The notes under the pieces were generated by a model, which saw nothing but the letters and a program-made list of their open reading frames with translations, was not told where the DNA came from and ran no database searches. Below, piece by piece: positions 9,201-16,382 of a DNA stretch of 64,000 nt. The stretch covers positions 36,019 through 100,018 of the forward strand of contig JAAENP010000311.1 in NCBI GenBank assembly GCA_024224155.1. The letters are read 5' to 3'. The DNA is from a bacterium (GTDB lineage: Bacteria; Acidobacteriota; Thermoanaerobaculia; Multivoradales; JAHEKO01). Made by a program: the position numbers and the translations under genes. Numbering within the stretch: position 1 is the stretch's first letter; every line of letters starts with the position of its first letter.

Positions 9201-9423
9201 CACGACCTTTGCCGGTCTGACACCGCTTCTGCTCGAGAAGAGTATGCAGGCCAAGTTTCTGGTGCCGATGGCAGTCTCTTTGGCCTTCGGCGTGCTGTTT
9301 GCTACATTCATCACGCTCATACTCGTTCCGTCCCTCTACTCGATCGTCGAAGACGTCAGGGAAGGCCTAGGCAAGCTCGTGGCGGCAAACCGCAAGGCAG
9401 ACGCAAAGGGAGTCACCGCGTAG
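6241..9423 (+). CDS. RND-family efflux transporter, AcrB/MdtB type
   Basis: A 1060-residue inner-membrane proton antiporter with the duplicated RND plan: TM1, a large periplasmic loop, TM2-6, then a second loop and TM8-12. The start MNGAIRWFARNGVAANLLMVLI is canonical. TM4 carries the proton-relay aspartates in GIVVDDAIIVGEN, and the matching TM10 segment is GVVVNDSLVLVSFINRA. The frame is open ~100 bp further upstream, but the ATG at 6241 overlaps the adaptor stop and gives the family N-terminus. Substrates cannot be read from sequence. This is the fourth and last gene of the tetR operon. Confidence 0.96.
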   Translation: MNGAIRWFARNGVAANLLMVLIVVGGLMTVRSIKREVFPEFSIDLISVTVPYPGAAPEEVEEGVVVRIEEAIQGIDGIDDIRSTAAENAAAIIIEIMDDANLERVMNDVKSKVDAIDTFPLEAEEPVIEEIIRRTQVIEVVISGDADERTLKVLGERVRDDLSNLPEITQVQLVAARPYEVSIEISEQDLRSYGLTFDEVAAAVRRFSLDLPGGRIRSRDGEILLRTEGQAYEGPEFERLPLRTQRDGTSLLLGDVATVVDGFADTDLWSRFNGRPAVVVQVFRVGEQSALEVADVVKQYIAETRPRLPEGISLDTWHDETIVLRSRLDLLTRNGLAGFALVLLVLSLFLKLRLAGWVSLGIPISFLGAVIFMPWNDVSVNLISLFAFIVVLGIVVDDAIIVGENIHTEYESGLEGLEAAETGAIEVAKPVVFAVLTSVAAFAPLLAVTTTMGKVMRVVPIIVIATLMFSLVESLFILPNHLSHLKQEKPGAARKTGPWRRLQRRVSTGLAFLIENTYRPTLKKAIEWRYLTFAFGIAGLLLTFGVVRGGWVKFNFFPAVEADNTAAMLTLPQGTPAEVTAAAIERIEEAALELAHEIEEETGDRAIRHVLSSVGSQPFRAQQSRGVTGSANFDSPHLGEVTLELQAAEERRIGSTDIADRWRAKVGEIPGAVELTYSSSLFSSGEAVNIELFGPSLDHLTAVAQRLKEEIAAYPGTRDIADSFREGKREIELQLTREAELAGLTQLDLARQVRQAFYGEEAQRIQRGRDDVKVMVRYPESDRKSLADLEQMRIRSPQGAEVPLATAARTTLSRGPAAISRTNRNRVVNVTADVDTEIANTNEIIADLAARVLPRVLADYPEIRFSFEGEQEEQRKTMSDLLSGFMIALLVIYGLLAVPFRSYLQPLIVMSAIPFGLIGAVWGHVIMGLDLAILSMFGIVALTGVVVNDSLVLVSFINRATRRGATLREAILIAGEARFRPILLTSLTTFAGLTPLLLEKSMQAKFLVPMAVSLAFGVLFATFITLILVPSLYSIVEDVREGLGKLVAANRKADAKGVTA

Positions 9424-9468
9424 CAGGACCGTACGGGATCCGGTCACTCGGTACAGTAGCGAGCTCGA

Positions 9469-10263
9469 ATGCAACCGTATCTGGACCTCCTCCAAAGAAT
9501 CCTCGACGAGGGTGCCGAGCGGTCGGACCGCACCGGCACCGGTACCCGGGCGATTTTCGGGCACCAGATGCGCTTCGACCTGAGTGCGGGTTTCCCGCTC
9601 CTGACCACCAAGAAACTCCATTTGCGCTCCATCATTTACGAGCTCCTGTGGTTCCTTCGGGGCGATACCAATGTTCGGTATCTGCAAGAGAACGGCGTCA
9701 AGATTTGGGACAACTGGGCGGACGAGAATGGCGAGCTGGGCCCGGTGTACGGTTCCCAATGGCGCTCCTGGCGCGCCGCCGACGGCCGGTCCATCGATCA
9801 GATCTCGAATCTGCTTCGCGACCTGCGCGAGAACCCGTATTCACGCCGCCACATCGTCAGTGCCTGGAACGTCGCCGAGATCGATGACATGGCCTTGCCC
9901 GCCTGCCACGCTCTGTTTCAGTTCTACGTGGCCGACAGAAAGCTGTCTTGCCAGCTCTATCAGCGCAGCGCCGACGTCTTTCTCGGCGTACCTTTCAACA
10001 TCGCTTCCTACGCGCTGCTGACGATGATGGTCGCCAGCGCGGTCGACCTCGAGCCCGGCGACTTCGTACTGACCCTGGGCGACGCCCATCTCTACCTGAA
10101 TCACCTCGATCAGGCGTGCACCCAGATCGCGCGCGAGCCGCGGCCGCTGCCCCGAATGCGCATGAAACGGAAGCCGGACTCGATATTCGACTTTCGCTAC
10201 GAAGACTTCGCGCTCGAGAACTACGATCCCCACCCCCACATCAAGGCGCCGATTGCGGTTTGA
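9469..10263 (+). CDS. thyA: Thymidylate synthase
   Basis: A 264-residue ThyA, the usual length for the short bacterial form. It methylates dUMP to dTMP using methylene-tetrahydrofolate. Visible signatures are [19 protein letters not shown] near the start, the active-site cysteine in [12 protein letters not shown], the dUMP loop [16 protein letters not shown], and the C-terminal [12 protein letters not shown]. The next gene, dihydrofolate reductase, regenerates the folate that ThyA oxidises. The two genes are 22 bp apart and almost certainly co-transcribed. A TACAGT box lies 11 bases before the ATG. Confidence 0.97.
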   Translation: MQPYLDLLQRILDEGAERSDRTGTGTRAIFGHQMRFDLSAGFPLLTTKKLHLRSIIYELLWFLRGDTNVRYLQENGVKIWDNWADENGELGPVYGSQWRSWRAADGRSIDQISNLLRDLRENPYSRRHIVSAWNVAEIDDMALPACHALFQFYVADRKLSCQLYQRSADVFLGVPFNIASYALLTMMVASAVDLEPGDFVLTLGDAHLYLNHLDQACTQIAREPRPLPRMRMKRKPDSIFDFRYEDFALENYDPHPHIKAPIAV

Positions 10264-10285
10264 TTCCGGGGCCGCCGGTTTCGTG

Positions 10286-10789
10286 ATGAAGCTATCGATC
10301 ATCGTTGCCGTATCCGAGAACGGCGTTATCGGACGAGACAATCGCCTGCCCTGGCGGATCGCGGCGGACCTCAAGCGCTTCAAAGCCCTGACCCTGGGTC
10401 ACCACCTGGTGATGGGCCGCAAGACCTTCGAGTCGATCGGCCGGGTTTTGCCCGGAAGAACCACGATCGTCTTGAGTCGCGACACTCCCCAGCTGCCTGA
10501 GGGCGTCGGGCTTGCCGCCAGCTTGGCCGAAGCCGTCGAGATCGCCAGAGCTGCCGGCGAGACCGAAGCCTTCGTCGCGGGCGGCGCAGCGGTGTACTCC
10601 GACGCACTCTCTCTGGTCGACACCCTCTACCTGACGAAGGTCGCCACGGTTGTCGAGGGCGACACCTACTTCCCGGAATGGCACCGGGAGGAATGGCAGC
10701 TCTTCTCCGTTGAGACCTGTCCACAGAAAGACGGCGAGCCGGCGGCCGCCTTCGAGACCTGGAAACACGTCGAGCGAAGACCGAGCTAG
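10286..10789 (+). CDS. folA: Dihydrofolate reductase
   Basis: A 167-residue DHFR that reduces dihydrofolate with NADPH. The N-terminus MKLSIIVAVSENGVIGRDN followed by LPWRIAADLKRFKALT holds the active-site region. The NADPH loop HHLVMGRKTFESIGR and the AFVAGGAAVYSDAL segment are typical. The frame extends 33 bases upstream into thyA, but ATG 10286 fits the conserved N-terminus. Its TAG stop overlaps, on the opposite strand, the stop of the peroxiredoxin gene. Confidence 0.97.
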   Translation: MKLSIIVAVSENGVIGRDNRLPWRIAADLKRFKALTLGHHLVMGRKTFESIGRVLPGRTTIVLSRDTPQLPEGVGLAASLAEAVEIARAAGETEAFVAGGAAVYSDALSLVDTLYLTKVATVVEGDTYFPEWHREEWQLFSVETCPQKDGEPAAAFETWKHVERRPS

Positions 10790-11283
10790 CCGGAGCCGCT
10801 CGCCAGATGCTCCAGAACCGCTTCGGCGCTCGAGACCCCAACATCGCGTCCCGGCTCGACCCCTAAGTAATCGATGACTCCGTCGCGCACGAGCGCGGCG
10901 TACCGGCGATTCCGGATCCCGAGTCCGACGGCGCCGAGATCCAACTCGAGGCCCATCCTCGTCGCCAGCTCGGCGTTGCCGTCAGCGAGAAAGGTGATGT
11001 GCTCCGCGGCGCCGCGAGCCCGCCCCCAGGCGTCCATCACGAAGGCGTCGTTCACCGCGACGCAGACAATCTCGTCGACCCCGGCCTCGCGCAGGGCATC
11101 CGCCGCAACGACGAAGCCAGGCAGATGCACATCGGAACAGGCCGGGGTGAAGGCTCCGGGCACGCCGAACAAGGCGACGCTCTTACCCCGGAAGAGCTCC
11201 GCGGTTGAGACTGTCTCCACGCCATCCGGGGTTTTTCGACGCAGGGGCACGTCCGGAATGCTGTCGCCATTTGAAAGCGTCAT
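10786..11283 (-). CDS. Peroxiredoxin of the Prx5 type
   Basis: A 165-residue thioredoxin-fold peroxidase. The peroxidatic cysteine is in VPGAFTPACSDVHLPGF near residue 50, the exact Prx5-type motif. RNRRYAALVRDGVI near the C-terminus is the usual strand pair of that class. It reduces hydroperoxides in the cytoplasm using thiol donors. No second conserved cysteine is seen, so it is probably a 1-Cys enzyme. It is convergent with folA, sharing a CTAG in which both stop codons lie. Confidence 0.93.
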   Translation of the reverse strand: MTLSNGDSIPDVPLRRKTPDGVETVSTAELFRGKSVALFGVPGAFTPACSDVHLPGFVVAADALREAGVDEIVCVAVNDAFVMDAWGRARGAAEHITFLADGNAELATRMGLELDLGAVGLGIRNRRYAALVRDGVIDYLGVEPGRDVGVSSAEAVLEHLASGSG

Positions 11284-11372
11284 GGATCCTCCGTTGTCTT
11301 AGCGAGAAGTGTATCCAAAAGGAACCTTCCCGGGACCGGTCCCAAGTCGGCTCGAGAATCGATCCGAGCAGG

Positions 11373-11378
11373 TAGACT
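11373..11378 (+). promoter_or_regulatory. Candidate -10 (TAGACT) for the dehydrogenase
   Basis: TAGACT lies seven bases before the GTG start at 11386. There is no Shine-Dalgarno and no clear -35, so this fits a leaderless mRNA. Confidence 0.35.
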
Positions 11379-11385
11379 CGGGCCC

Positions 11386-12441
11386 GTGAGAGAACTAGAG
11401 CGGCTGATCGAGGCCTGGGACGGCCTCGCCGTCGTGGCCAACTTCGACAAACCTACCGGGTCGTGGATCTTCATCTGTATTCACGACAACACCCTGGGAC
11501 CCTCGACCGGTGGTACCAGGATCGCGACCTATGCCAGCCCGGCTGACGGTCTCCACGACGCCATGCGACTGAGCGAGGGAATGACCCAGAAGTGGGCGGC
11601 GGTGGATCTGGGATTCGGCGGCGCCAAGGCGGTGCTTGCGGTGCCGCACCCGATGGCCGGAGAAGAGCGCAGGGGGCTGCTCGAGCGCTACGCGAAACAG
11701 ATCAACCTTCTCGGCGGCGCCTTCCTGACCGGTGAAGACATGGGGATCTCTCCCGAAGACATGGAGTTCATGGCCCGGTTCACCGATCACCTCCACGGCT
11801 ACGACGACAGGGGCCGGAAGGTGGATCCGAGCCCGTACACGGCTCGCGGAGTGCTGACCGGCATCAAAGCCGCTCTCGAGCGCAGATTCGGCGAGGCATC
11901 GGTTCGCGGCCGGAAGGTCGTCGTCCAAGGCGCCGGTAATGTCGGGTCGCACCTGATACGCATGCTGGCCGACGAAGGTGCGCGGGTCCTGATTGAAGAC
12001 GTCGACGAAGAAAGAGCCCGTAGCCTGGCGAAAGAGCATGGCGGCGAGCTCATCAACGGCGGCGACTCTTACTCGACAGCCTGCGACGTCTTTGCCCCCT
12101 GTGCCGTCGGGGCGATCTTGAATCGCGAGACCATTCCAAAGCTGGAATGCCCGATCGTGGCCGGCTCGGCAAACAACCAGCTGGAAGAGCGCGAAGATGT
12201 CGAGCGGCTGAGAGAGCGCGGCATCATGTACGCGCCGGACTACATCGTCAACGCCGGTGGCGCGATCTCGTTCGCCTATCTGGGACGCGGCATCTCGGAG
12301 CCGGCCGAGCTCATCGAGAAGGTCGACTCGATAGGAACGACGCTTGCGGAGATTCTGAAAGAGGCCGAAGAGCGAGGTGAGTCCACGCTCGCGGCCGCCG
12401 AGCGCCGGGTGGCGCGCACGCTCGAGCGCGCCCGCGGCTGA
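11386..12441 (+). CDS. Glu/Leu/Phe/Val dehydrogenase, leucine/valine dehydrogenase type
   Basis: A 351-residue NAD-linked amino-acid dehydrogenase. The N-terminal substrate domain has DNTLGPSTGGTRI and KWAAVDLGFGGAKAVL, which contains the catalytic lysine. The C-terminal Rossmann domain has KVVVQGAGNVGSHLIRML, then CDVFAPCAVGAILN and YIVNAGGAISF. The short length and FGGAKAVL pattern match leucine/valine dehydrogenases rather than the ~420-450 residue glutamate enzymes. It would interconvert branched-chain amino acids and their 2-oxo acids. Start is GTG. The gene stands alone, convergent with the phosphatase-like gene. Confidence 0.93.
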   Translation: MRELERLIEAWDGLAVVANFDKPTGSWIFICIHDNTLGPSTGGTRIATYASPADGLHDAMRLSEGMTQKWAAVDLGFGGAKAVLAVPHPMAGEERRGLLERYAKQINLLGGAFLTGEDMGISPEDMEFMARFTDHLHGYDDRGRKVDPSPYTARGVLTGIKAALERRFGEASVRGRKVVVQGAGNVGSHLIRMLADEGARVLIEDVDEERARSLAKEHGGELINGGDSYSTACDVFAPCAVGAILNRETIPKLECPIVAGSANNQLEEREDVERLRERGIMYAPDYIVNAGGAISFAYLGRGISEPAELIEKVDSIGTTLAEILKEAEERGESTLAAAERRVARTLERARG

Positions 12442-12509
12442 CGCTGACGGCTGGCGTCAACGGCGACCGCGGCCGTGGCGGCCGGTGCCGACCAGCCCGC
12501 GATGACCCT

Positions 12510-12536
12510 GGAGCCCTTCCGGCCGGAAACGGCTCC
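12510..12536. terminator. Hairpin between convergent genes, possible bidirectional terminator
   Basis: A nested hairpin lies between the stops of two convergent genes: outer stem GGAGCC/GGCTCC and inner palindrome TTCCGGCCGGAA. It has no T-run, so intrinsic termination is uncertain. Confidence 0.35.
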
Positions 12537-12538
12537 GG

Positions 12539-14164
12539 TTACGGAGCGCCCGGCCGGTCCATCAGGTCCGCCAGACTCCGGCCCGAGATCGACTCCGGAG
12601 GATCGACCCCTACCCATGAGGCGAGAGTCGGTCCGATGTCGACCGTGCGCACCGGGTCGATTTGGACGACCGGTGCGACTCCCCGCCGCCAGAAGATCAG
12701 CGGCACATGGGTATCGTAGCGGTGGGGAGTGCCGTGGGAAGAGGCCTGAAATCGAGACGGTAGGAAGAACTCATCCCATTCGATGGCGAAGTCGGCGCTG
12801 CGCTCCGGGAAGTAGCTGTGCGCGAACTTCCGCTGCATGTCGCCAGGCCCTTCGCGGGAAACTTCCCCCGCGAGCCAGACCCGGGCCACGGAAGGACACT
12901 GCTCGAGCAGCACCTTGGTCCTTTGCAGAAGCTCATCCCGGGACACCCGCGCGTCGGCGGGCAGCGGCGCAAGAAAGGGCCCCGGCAAGAGCCACCGGGC
13001 CTCGCCAAATTCCTGGTCGAGCGTCGACTCGACTCCTTGAAAACACCCGACCTCATCGGCTCCCGCGCGCGCACCCGGCAGTCCCTGGGCCGCTCGCAGC
13101 TCGGGTACGGGAACCGAGCCGTGGTCGCTGGTCAAAACTACGACCACGTCGCCTAGACCCACGGCTTGCTCGAGAAACTCGAAGAATTCTTCCAGCCGGC
13201 GATCCAACCGGACCAGAACGTCGAAAAACTCACGACTGTCGGGTCCATACTCATGTCCCACCGTGTCCGAGGTCGAAAAACCGATCGCCAGCAGATCGGG
13301 ATAGACGTCTTTCCCCAGCCCCTCCTCCGAGACGGCGCGGCGAGCCAAGCGGAGCAGGAAATCGTCCATCCAGGGCGACGACCGAGCGTCCCAGAAGAAG
13401 TTCTCGTCGGCCGCGAGCGACAGTCCTCCGATGACGTGCGGAAAATCCTCCTCGAGCGGGCCCAAGTCGTAGGAGACGACCTCCATCTCATCGAGGTGCT
13501 CGGGTTCGAACGCCAGCGCCTCCCAGACCTGGCCGAACTTGCTCTCGAGGAAACTCTCACTGTTGAACTCCTCCAGCCACGGCGCCTTGGATCTCGGATA
13601 GTAACTCGACGAGACGAAGGCGCCTTCCTCTCCGTACCAGTAGGCGCCATCGGCCCGATGCCCCCCCATCAGAACTGCCGACCGGTCCTTCCTGCTCATG
13701 GCAAAGACCCGGCTCTCCGGATAACGGTCCTTGAGCCAGTCACCGATCGCGCTGCATTCCAACCGCGTCGGCCCCTTTTCATCGTCTTCGCCACTTAGCT
13801 CATGGCGTTCGTCATCGACCGAATACACGCGCTCGCCGGTCGCGCGATCGATCCAGTAGTTGGAGATGATGCCGTGCTCGGACGGGTAACAGCCGGTCGC
13901 GATCGAGGCGTGTCCCGGCGCGGTGTGGGTAATGGCGTGCTCGTGGTGGGCTTCGGCGAACGACGCGCCTTCGTCGAGCAGCCGGCGGAGACCACCCTCG
14001 AATACGCTGTCGAACCTGGTCAGGTGCTCTCCTCCGAGCTGGTCGACAACGATGAGCACGACCAACTTGGGGGTCCCCGCAGGTGGCGCCGCTGACGGCT
14101 CGCGCGAGCAGCCCGAGGCCAGGCACGAGCCAAGGACGATACAAGTGACCCAGTTCAACCTCAT
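12539..14164 (-). CDS. Secreted alkaline phosphatase-superfamily lipoprotein (PafA-like)
   Basis: A 541-residue lipoprotein (lipobox LASGC) of the alkaline phosphatase/phosphodiesterase superfamily. The mature part begins LVVLIVVDQLGGEHL, where the aspartate is a metal ligand. THTAPGHASIATGCYPSEHG carries the nucleophile threonine region. Later ligands are seen in GFSTSDTVGHEYGPDSRE and LTSDHGSVPVPE. The set matches PafA-type phosphate-irrepressible phosphatases, which release phosphate from monoesters. I start at ATG 14164 because it gives the lipoprotein signal and overlaps the upstream stop by ATGA. It is probably co-transcribed with the aminopeptidase gene. Confidence 0.92.
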   Translation of the reverse strand: MRLNWVTCIVLGSCLASGCSREPSAAPPAGTPKLVVLIVVDQLGGEHLTRFDSVFEGGLRRLLDEGASFAEAHHEHAITHTAPGHASIATGCYPSEHGIISNYWIDRATGERVYSVDDERHELSGEDDEKGPTRLECSAIGDWLKDRYPESRVFAMSRKDRSAVLMGGHRADGAYWYGEEGAFVSSSYYPRSKAPWLEEFNSESFLESKFGQVWEALAFEPEHLDEMEVVSYDLGPLEEDFPHVIGGLSLAADENFFWDARSSPWMDDFLLRLARRAVSEEGLGKDVYPDLLAIGFSTSDTVGHEYGPDSREFFDVLVRLDRRLEEFFEFLEQAVGLGDVVVVLTSDHGSVPVPELRAAQGLPGARAGADEVGCFQGVESTLDQEFGEARWLLPGPFLAPLPADARVSRDELLQRTKVLLEQCPSVARVWLAGEVSREGPGDMQRKFAHSYFPERSADFAIEWDEFFLPSRFQASSHGTPHRYDTHVPLIFWRRGVAPVVQIDPVRTVDIGPTLASWVGVDPPESISGRSLADLMDRPGAP

Positions 14165-15243
14165 TCCGGCTTCTCGGAGCCGGCGAGTATACAGTCGGTC
14201 CAGTCCCGAGCGTCGAGGCGCCGCCTCCGCTCCTCGAGATCGAGCTCGGCGAGGCATCGCGCGCCCGAGTAGAAAGGCGCCAGGTTTCCATCAACCGCCC
14301 CAAGCAGTGCCGTCAAGGCACCCAGCCATTCGCGGTAGAGACCCAAGCCGGCCAGATCCGCGTTGTTGAGCTCTCGGCCGATCCAACCCGAGAAGGGAGA
14401 GTCGTTCTCGCCAGCCAGTGTGAGGAGCTCGCCTTCGAGCTCCTGGAACAGCTCGGCCTTTCGCGCCCTCTGGTTCGGGTCATCACCCGCATACAGCTCT
14501 TCGAGTCGGGCCCGAGTTGTCGCTATCGAATCGTAGGCCCGATCCCCTCTCGCGAGATAGCTCCGGTAGTCCTCTGCCCGATCCCCGGCATTCCCATCTT
14601 CCGTCCTCGCCAGCCAGCGGAGCACACCGGCGCGCTCGACCGCGGTCGCGAATGACTCGTTGAAGGCGCTGTCGTCCTTGACGTATACGACTGCGTGAGC
14701 GAGCTCATGGAAGAGCAGCGCCGCGACATCCCGATCCCCTGAGAAAAGAAACGTGCTGAGCAGCGGATCGCCCATCCAGCCCAGACTCGAGAAGGCTCGC
14801 ACGCCGCCAACCGAAACGTCCATCCTTTCCCCTCGCAACTTTTCCGCAAACCGTTCGGCCTTTGCGCGAGAAAAGAAACCGCGATAGGCAACGCACCCGG
14901 CTATGGGAAAGCACCAGGTTCGGGGCTCCAGGCCGAACTCCGGCGCCGCAACCACGGTCCAGACCACGTACGGCCGCTCCAGATCGAGATACTTCTCGTA
15001 CCTGCCGTCGACCGGCAGGTCGAGCTCGGCGGCGGCAAAGGCGCGCAGGTCGCGAGCAAAAACCAACCGCTCCTTGAGCTCGGCCGGGGTGTCCGATTGC
15101 GCAACCAGTTTGTCGATGTTGCGGCCGCGGGTCATGAGACCCAGCGCGCCGCCGCCGAGGTGCGCGTAGTACCCGAGCCGCGCACAGCCCCCGGTGGCCA
15201 GGGCGACTACGATCAGACCGAGGATCTTTGCCGGTACCTTCAA
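14161..15243 (-). CDS. Putative zinc aminopeptidase lipoprotein (COG4324 type)
   Basis: A 360-residue lipoprotein (lipobox ATGGC). The zinc motif LFHELAHAVVYVKDDSAFNESFAT supplies HExxH and a downstream glutamate. The preceding RAFSSLGWMGDPLLSTF and the N-terminal YYAHLGGGALGLMTRGRNI are hallmarks of the predicted aminopeptidase family. Activity is predicted for the family rather than well established. The start codon is TTG at 15243: no ATG or GTG exists before the signal peptide, and TAGCGT lies seven bases upstream. It overlaps the phosphatase-like gene by four bases. Confidence 0.88.
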   Translation of the reverse strand: MKVPAKILGLIVVALATGGCARLGYYAHLGGGALGLMTRGRNIDKLVAQSDTPAELKERLVFARDLRAFAAAELDLPVDGRYEKYLDLERPYVVWTVVAAPEFGLEPRTWCFPIAGCVAYRGFFSRAKAERFAEKLRGERMDVSVGGVRAFSSLGWMGDPLLSTFLFSGDRDVAALLFHELAHAVVYVKDDSAFNESFATAVERAGVLRWLARTEDGNAGDRAEDYRSYLARGDRAYDSIATTRARLEELYAGDDPNQRARKAELFQELEGELLTLAGENDSPFSGWIGRELNNADLAGLGLYREWLGALTALLGAVDGNLAPFYSGARCLAELDLEERRRRLDARDWTDCILAGSEKPE

Positions 15244-15249
15244 GTCGAA

Positions 15250-15256
15250 TACGCTA
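15250..15256. promoter_or_regulatory. Shared divergent -10 element TACGCTA
   Basis: On the plus strand TACGCT ends eight bases before the ATG at 15264. On the minus strand TAGCGT ends seven bases before the TTG at 15243. The two -10 boxes therefore overlap almost fully in a 20 bp divergent gap. The two promoters would exclude each other. Confidence 0.4.
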
Positions 15257-15263
15257 CCCGATA

Positions 15264-16382
15264 ATGGTGCAGTTCCCCCGCTTGCCGGCGGCCGAGATCC
15301 TCGGCGGCGACCCGACGATCTGGGAGAGCTCGGCTTCGACCATCGGCTCCTCCAGGGGAGGCCGCCCGATTCGAGGCTTGCACGCCGGGTCGGGCGGTTT
15401 TCAGATCAGCTTGATTGGCGGCTGCCACGCCGACGAGCCGGTCGGACCCGCCATGCTCGACCGCCTCGCGAGCCACCTCGTCACGCTTCCCAGAAACCAC
15501 GAGTTGCTTCGCGACTGCACCTGGCGAATCGTGCCGCACGTCAACCCTGACGGCGAGGCGCGTAATCGAGTCTGGACCAGCAAGCGGGTCGACACCCACG
15601 ATTGTCTCGGCAGCCCGGATCACGGCTACGACTTGCCCACCTACCTCGAGCATGTTGCGCGCGAGCTGCCCGGCGACGACATCGAGTTCGGTTTTCCCAG
15701 GCCAGGTGAGACGCCAACCGCCGGGCTTCGAACCGAGAACGTCGCGGTAGCGGAGTTCCTTGCCGAAGGCGCTCCTATACGAGTACACGGCTCATTTCAC
15801 GGCATGGGTCTGGCGCCCGGCCCGTGGTTTCTGCTCGAGGCCTCGTGGACCGACCGTACTTCGGCCCTACGAGCAAGGCTCGCGGCACGGGTCGCCGAAA
15901 TGGGGTACCGGCTCTTCGACGCCGAGCGCCATGGCGAGAAGGGGTTCCATCGGATCGCTCCAGGCTTTGCCACGCGCCCCGACTCGACGGCGATGCGGGA
16001 GTTTTTCAAAGCGCGAGGCGAGCGCGACGAGGCGGCCAAGTTCCGGCCGAGCTCCATGGAGTTCGCCCGCGCCCACGGCCCCGACCCGCTGACCTTCGTC
16101 AGCGAGATGCCGCTCTTTCTGACGCCATCGCTCGGCGGCGACCTGGTCGAGCATCACCAGCTTCAGGAGCTCCGGAATCGGCTGCAGGAAGCGACGGCGC
16201 GCGGAGCCGAGAGCCTGACCCAGGTACAGGCCGAGCTCGAGATCTCACCCATGCCCATCCGCGATCAGATGGTCTTACAGCTCGCGTTCTTGGACGAAGC
16301 GTTGGCGGCGGTGCTGGCCTCGGAGCCGGTTCACCTGAACCGCGCCCAGCCAGAGCACACCCCAAAGGAGGGCGGGCACTAG
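15264..16382 (+). CDS. M14-family zinc carboxypeptidase-like protein
   Basis: A 372-residue protein with the M14 fold. ISLIGGCHADEPVGP provides the HxxE zinc pair near residue 60; RIVPHVNPDGEARNR follows; IRVHGSFHGMG near 175 provides the third histidine. It lacks a signal peptide, so it should act in the cytoplasm on a small peptide or N-acyl compound. The start ATG 15264 lies 20 bp from the divergent aminopeptidase gene and has a TACGCT box eight bases upstream. The frame is open further upstream but that would overlap the other gene. The stop overlaps the convergent FHA-EAL stop in a CTAG. Confidence 0.88.
   Translation: MVQFPRLPAAEILGGDPTIWESSASTIGSSRGGRPIRGLHAGSGGFQISLIGGCHADEPVGPAMLDRLASHLVTLPRNHELLRDCTWRIVPHVNPDGEARNRVWTSKRVDTHDCLGSPDHGYDLPTYLEHVARELPGDDIEFGFPRPGETPTAGLRTENVAVAEFLAEGAPIRVHGSFHGMGLAPGPWFLLEASWTDRTSALRARLAARVAEMGYRLFDAERHGEKGFHRIAPGFATRPDSTAMREFFKARGERDEAAKFRPSSMEFARAHGPDPLTFVSEMPLFLTPSLGGDLVEHHQLQELRNRLQEATARGAESLTQVQAELEISPMPIRDQMVLQLAFLDEALAAVLASEPVHLNRAQPEHTPKEGGH

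Noticed and set aside
9424..9468. A GACCG/CGGTC hairpin after the RND gene as a terminator
   Set aside because: The stem is only 5 bp, has no T-run and overlaps the putative thyA promoter region.
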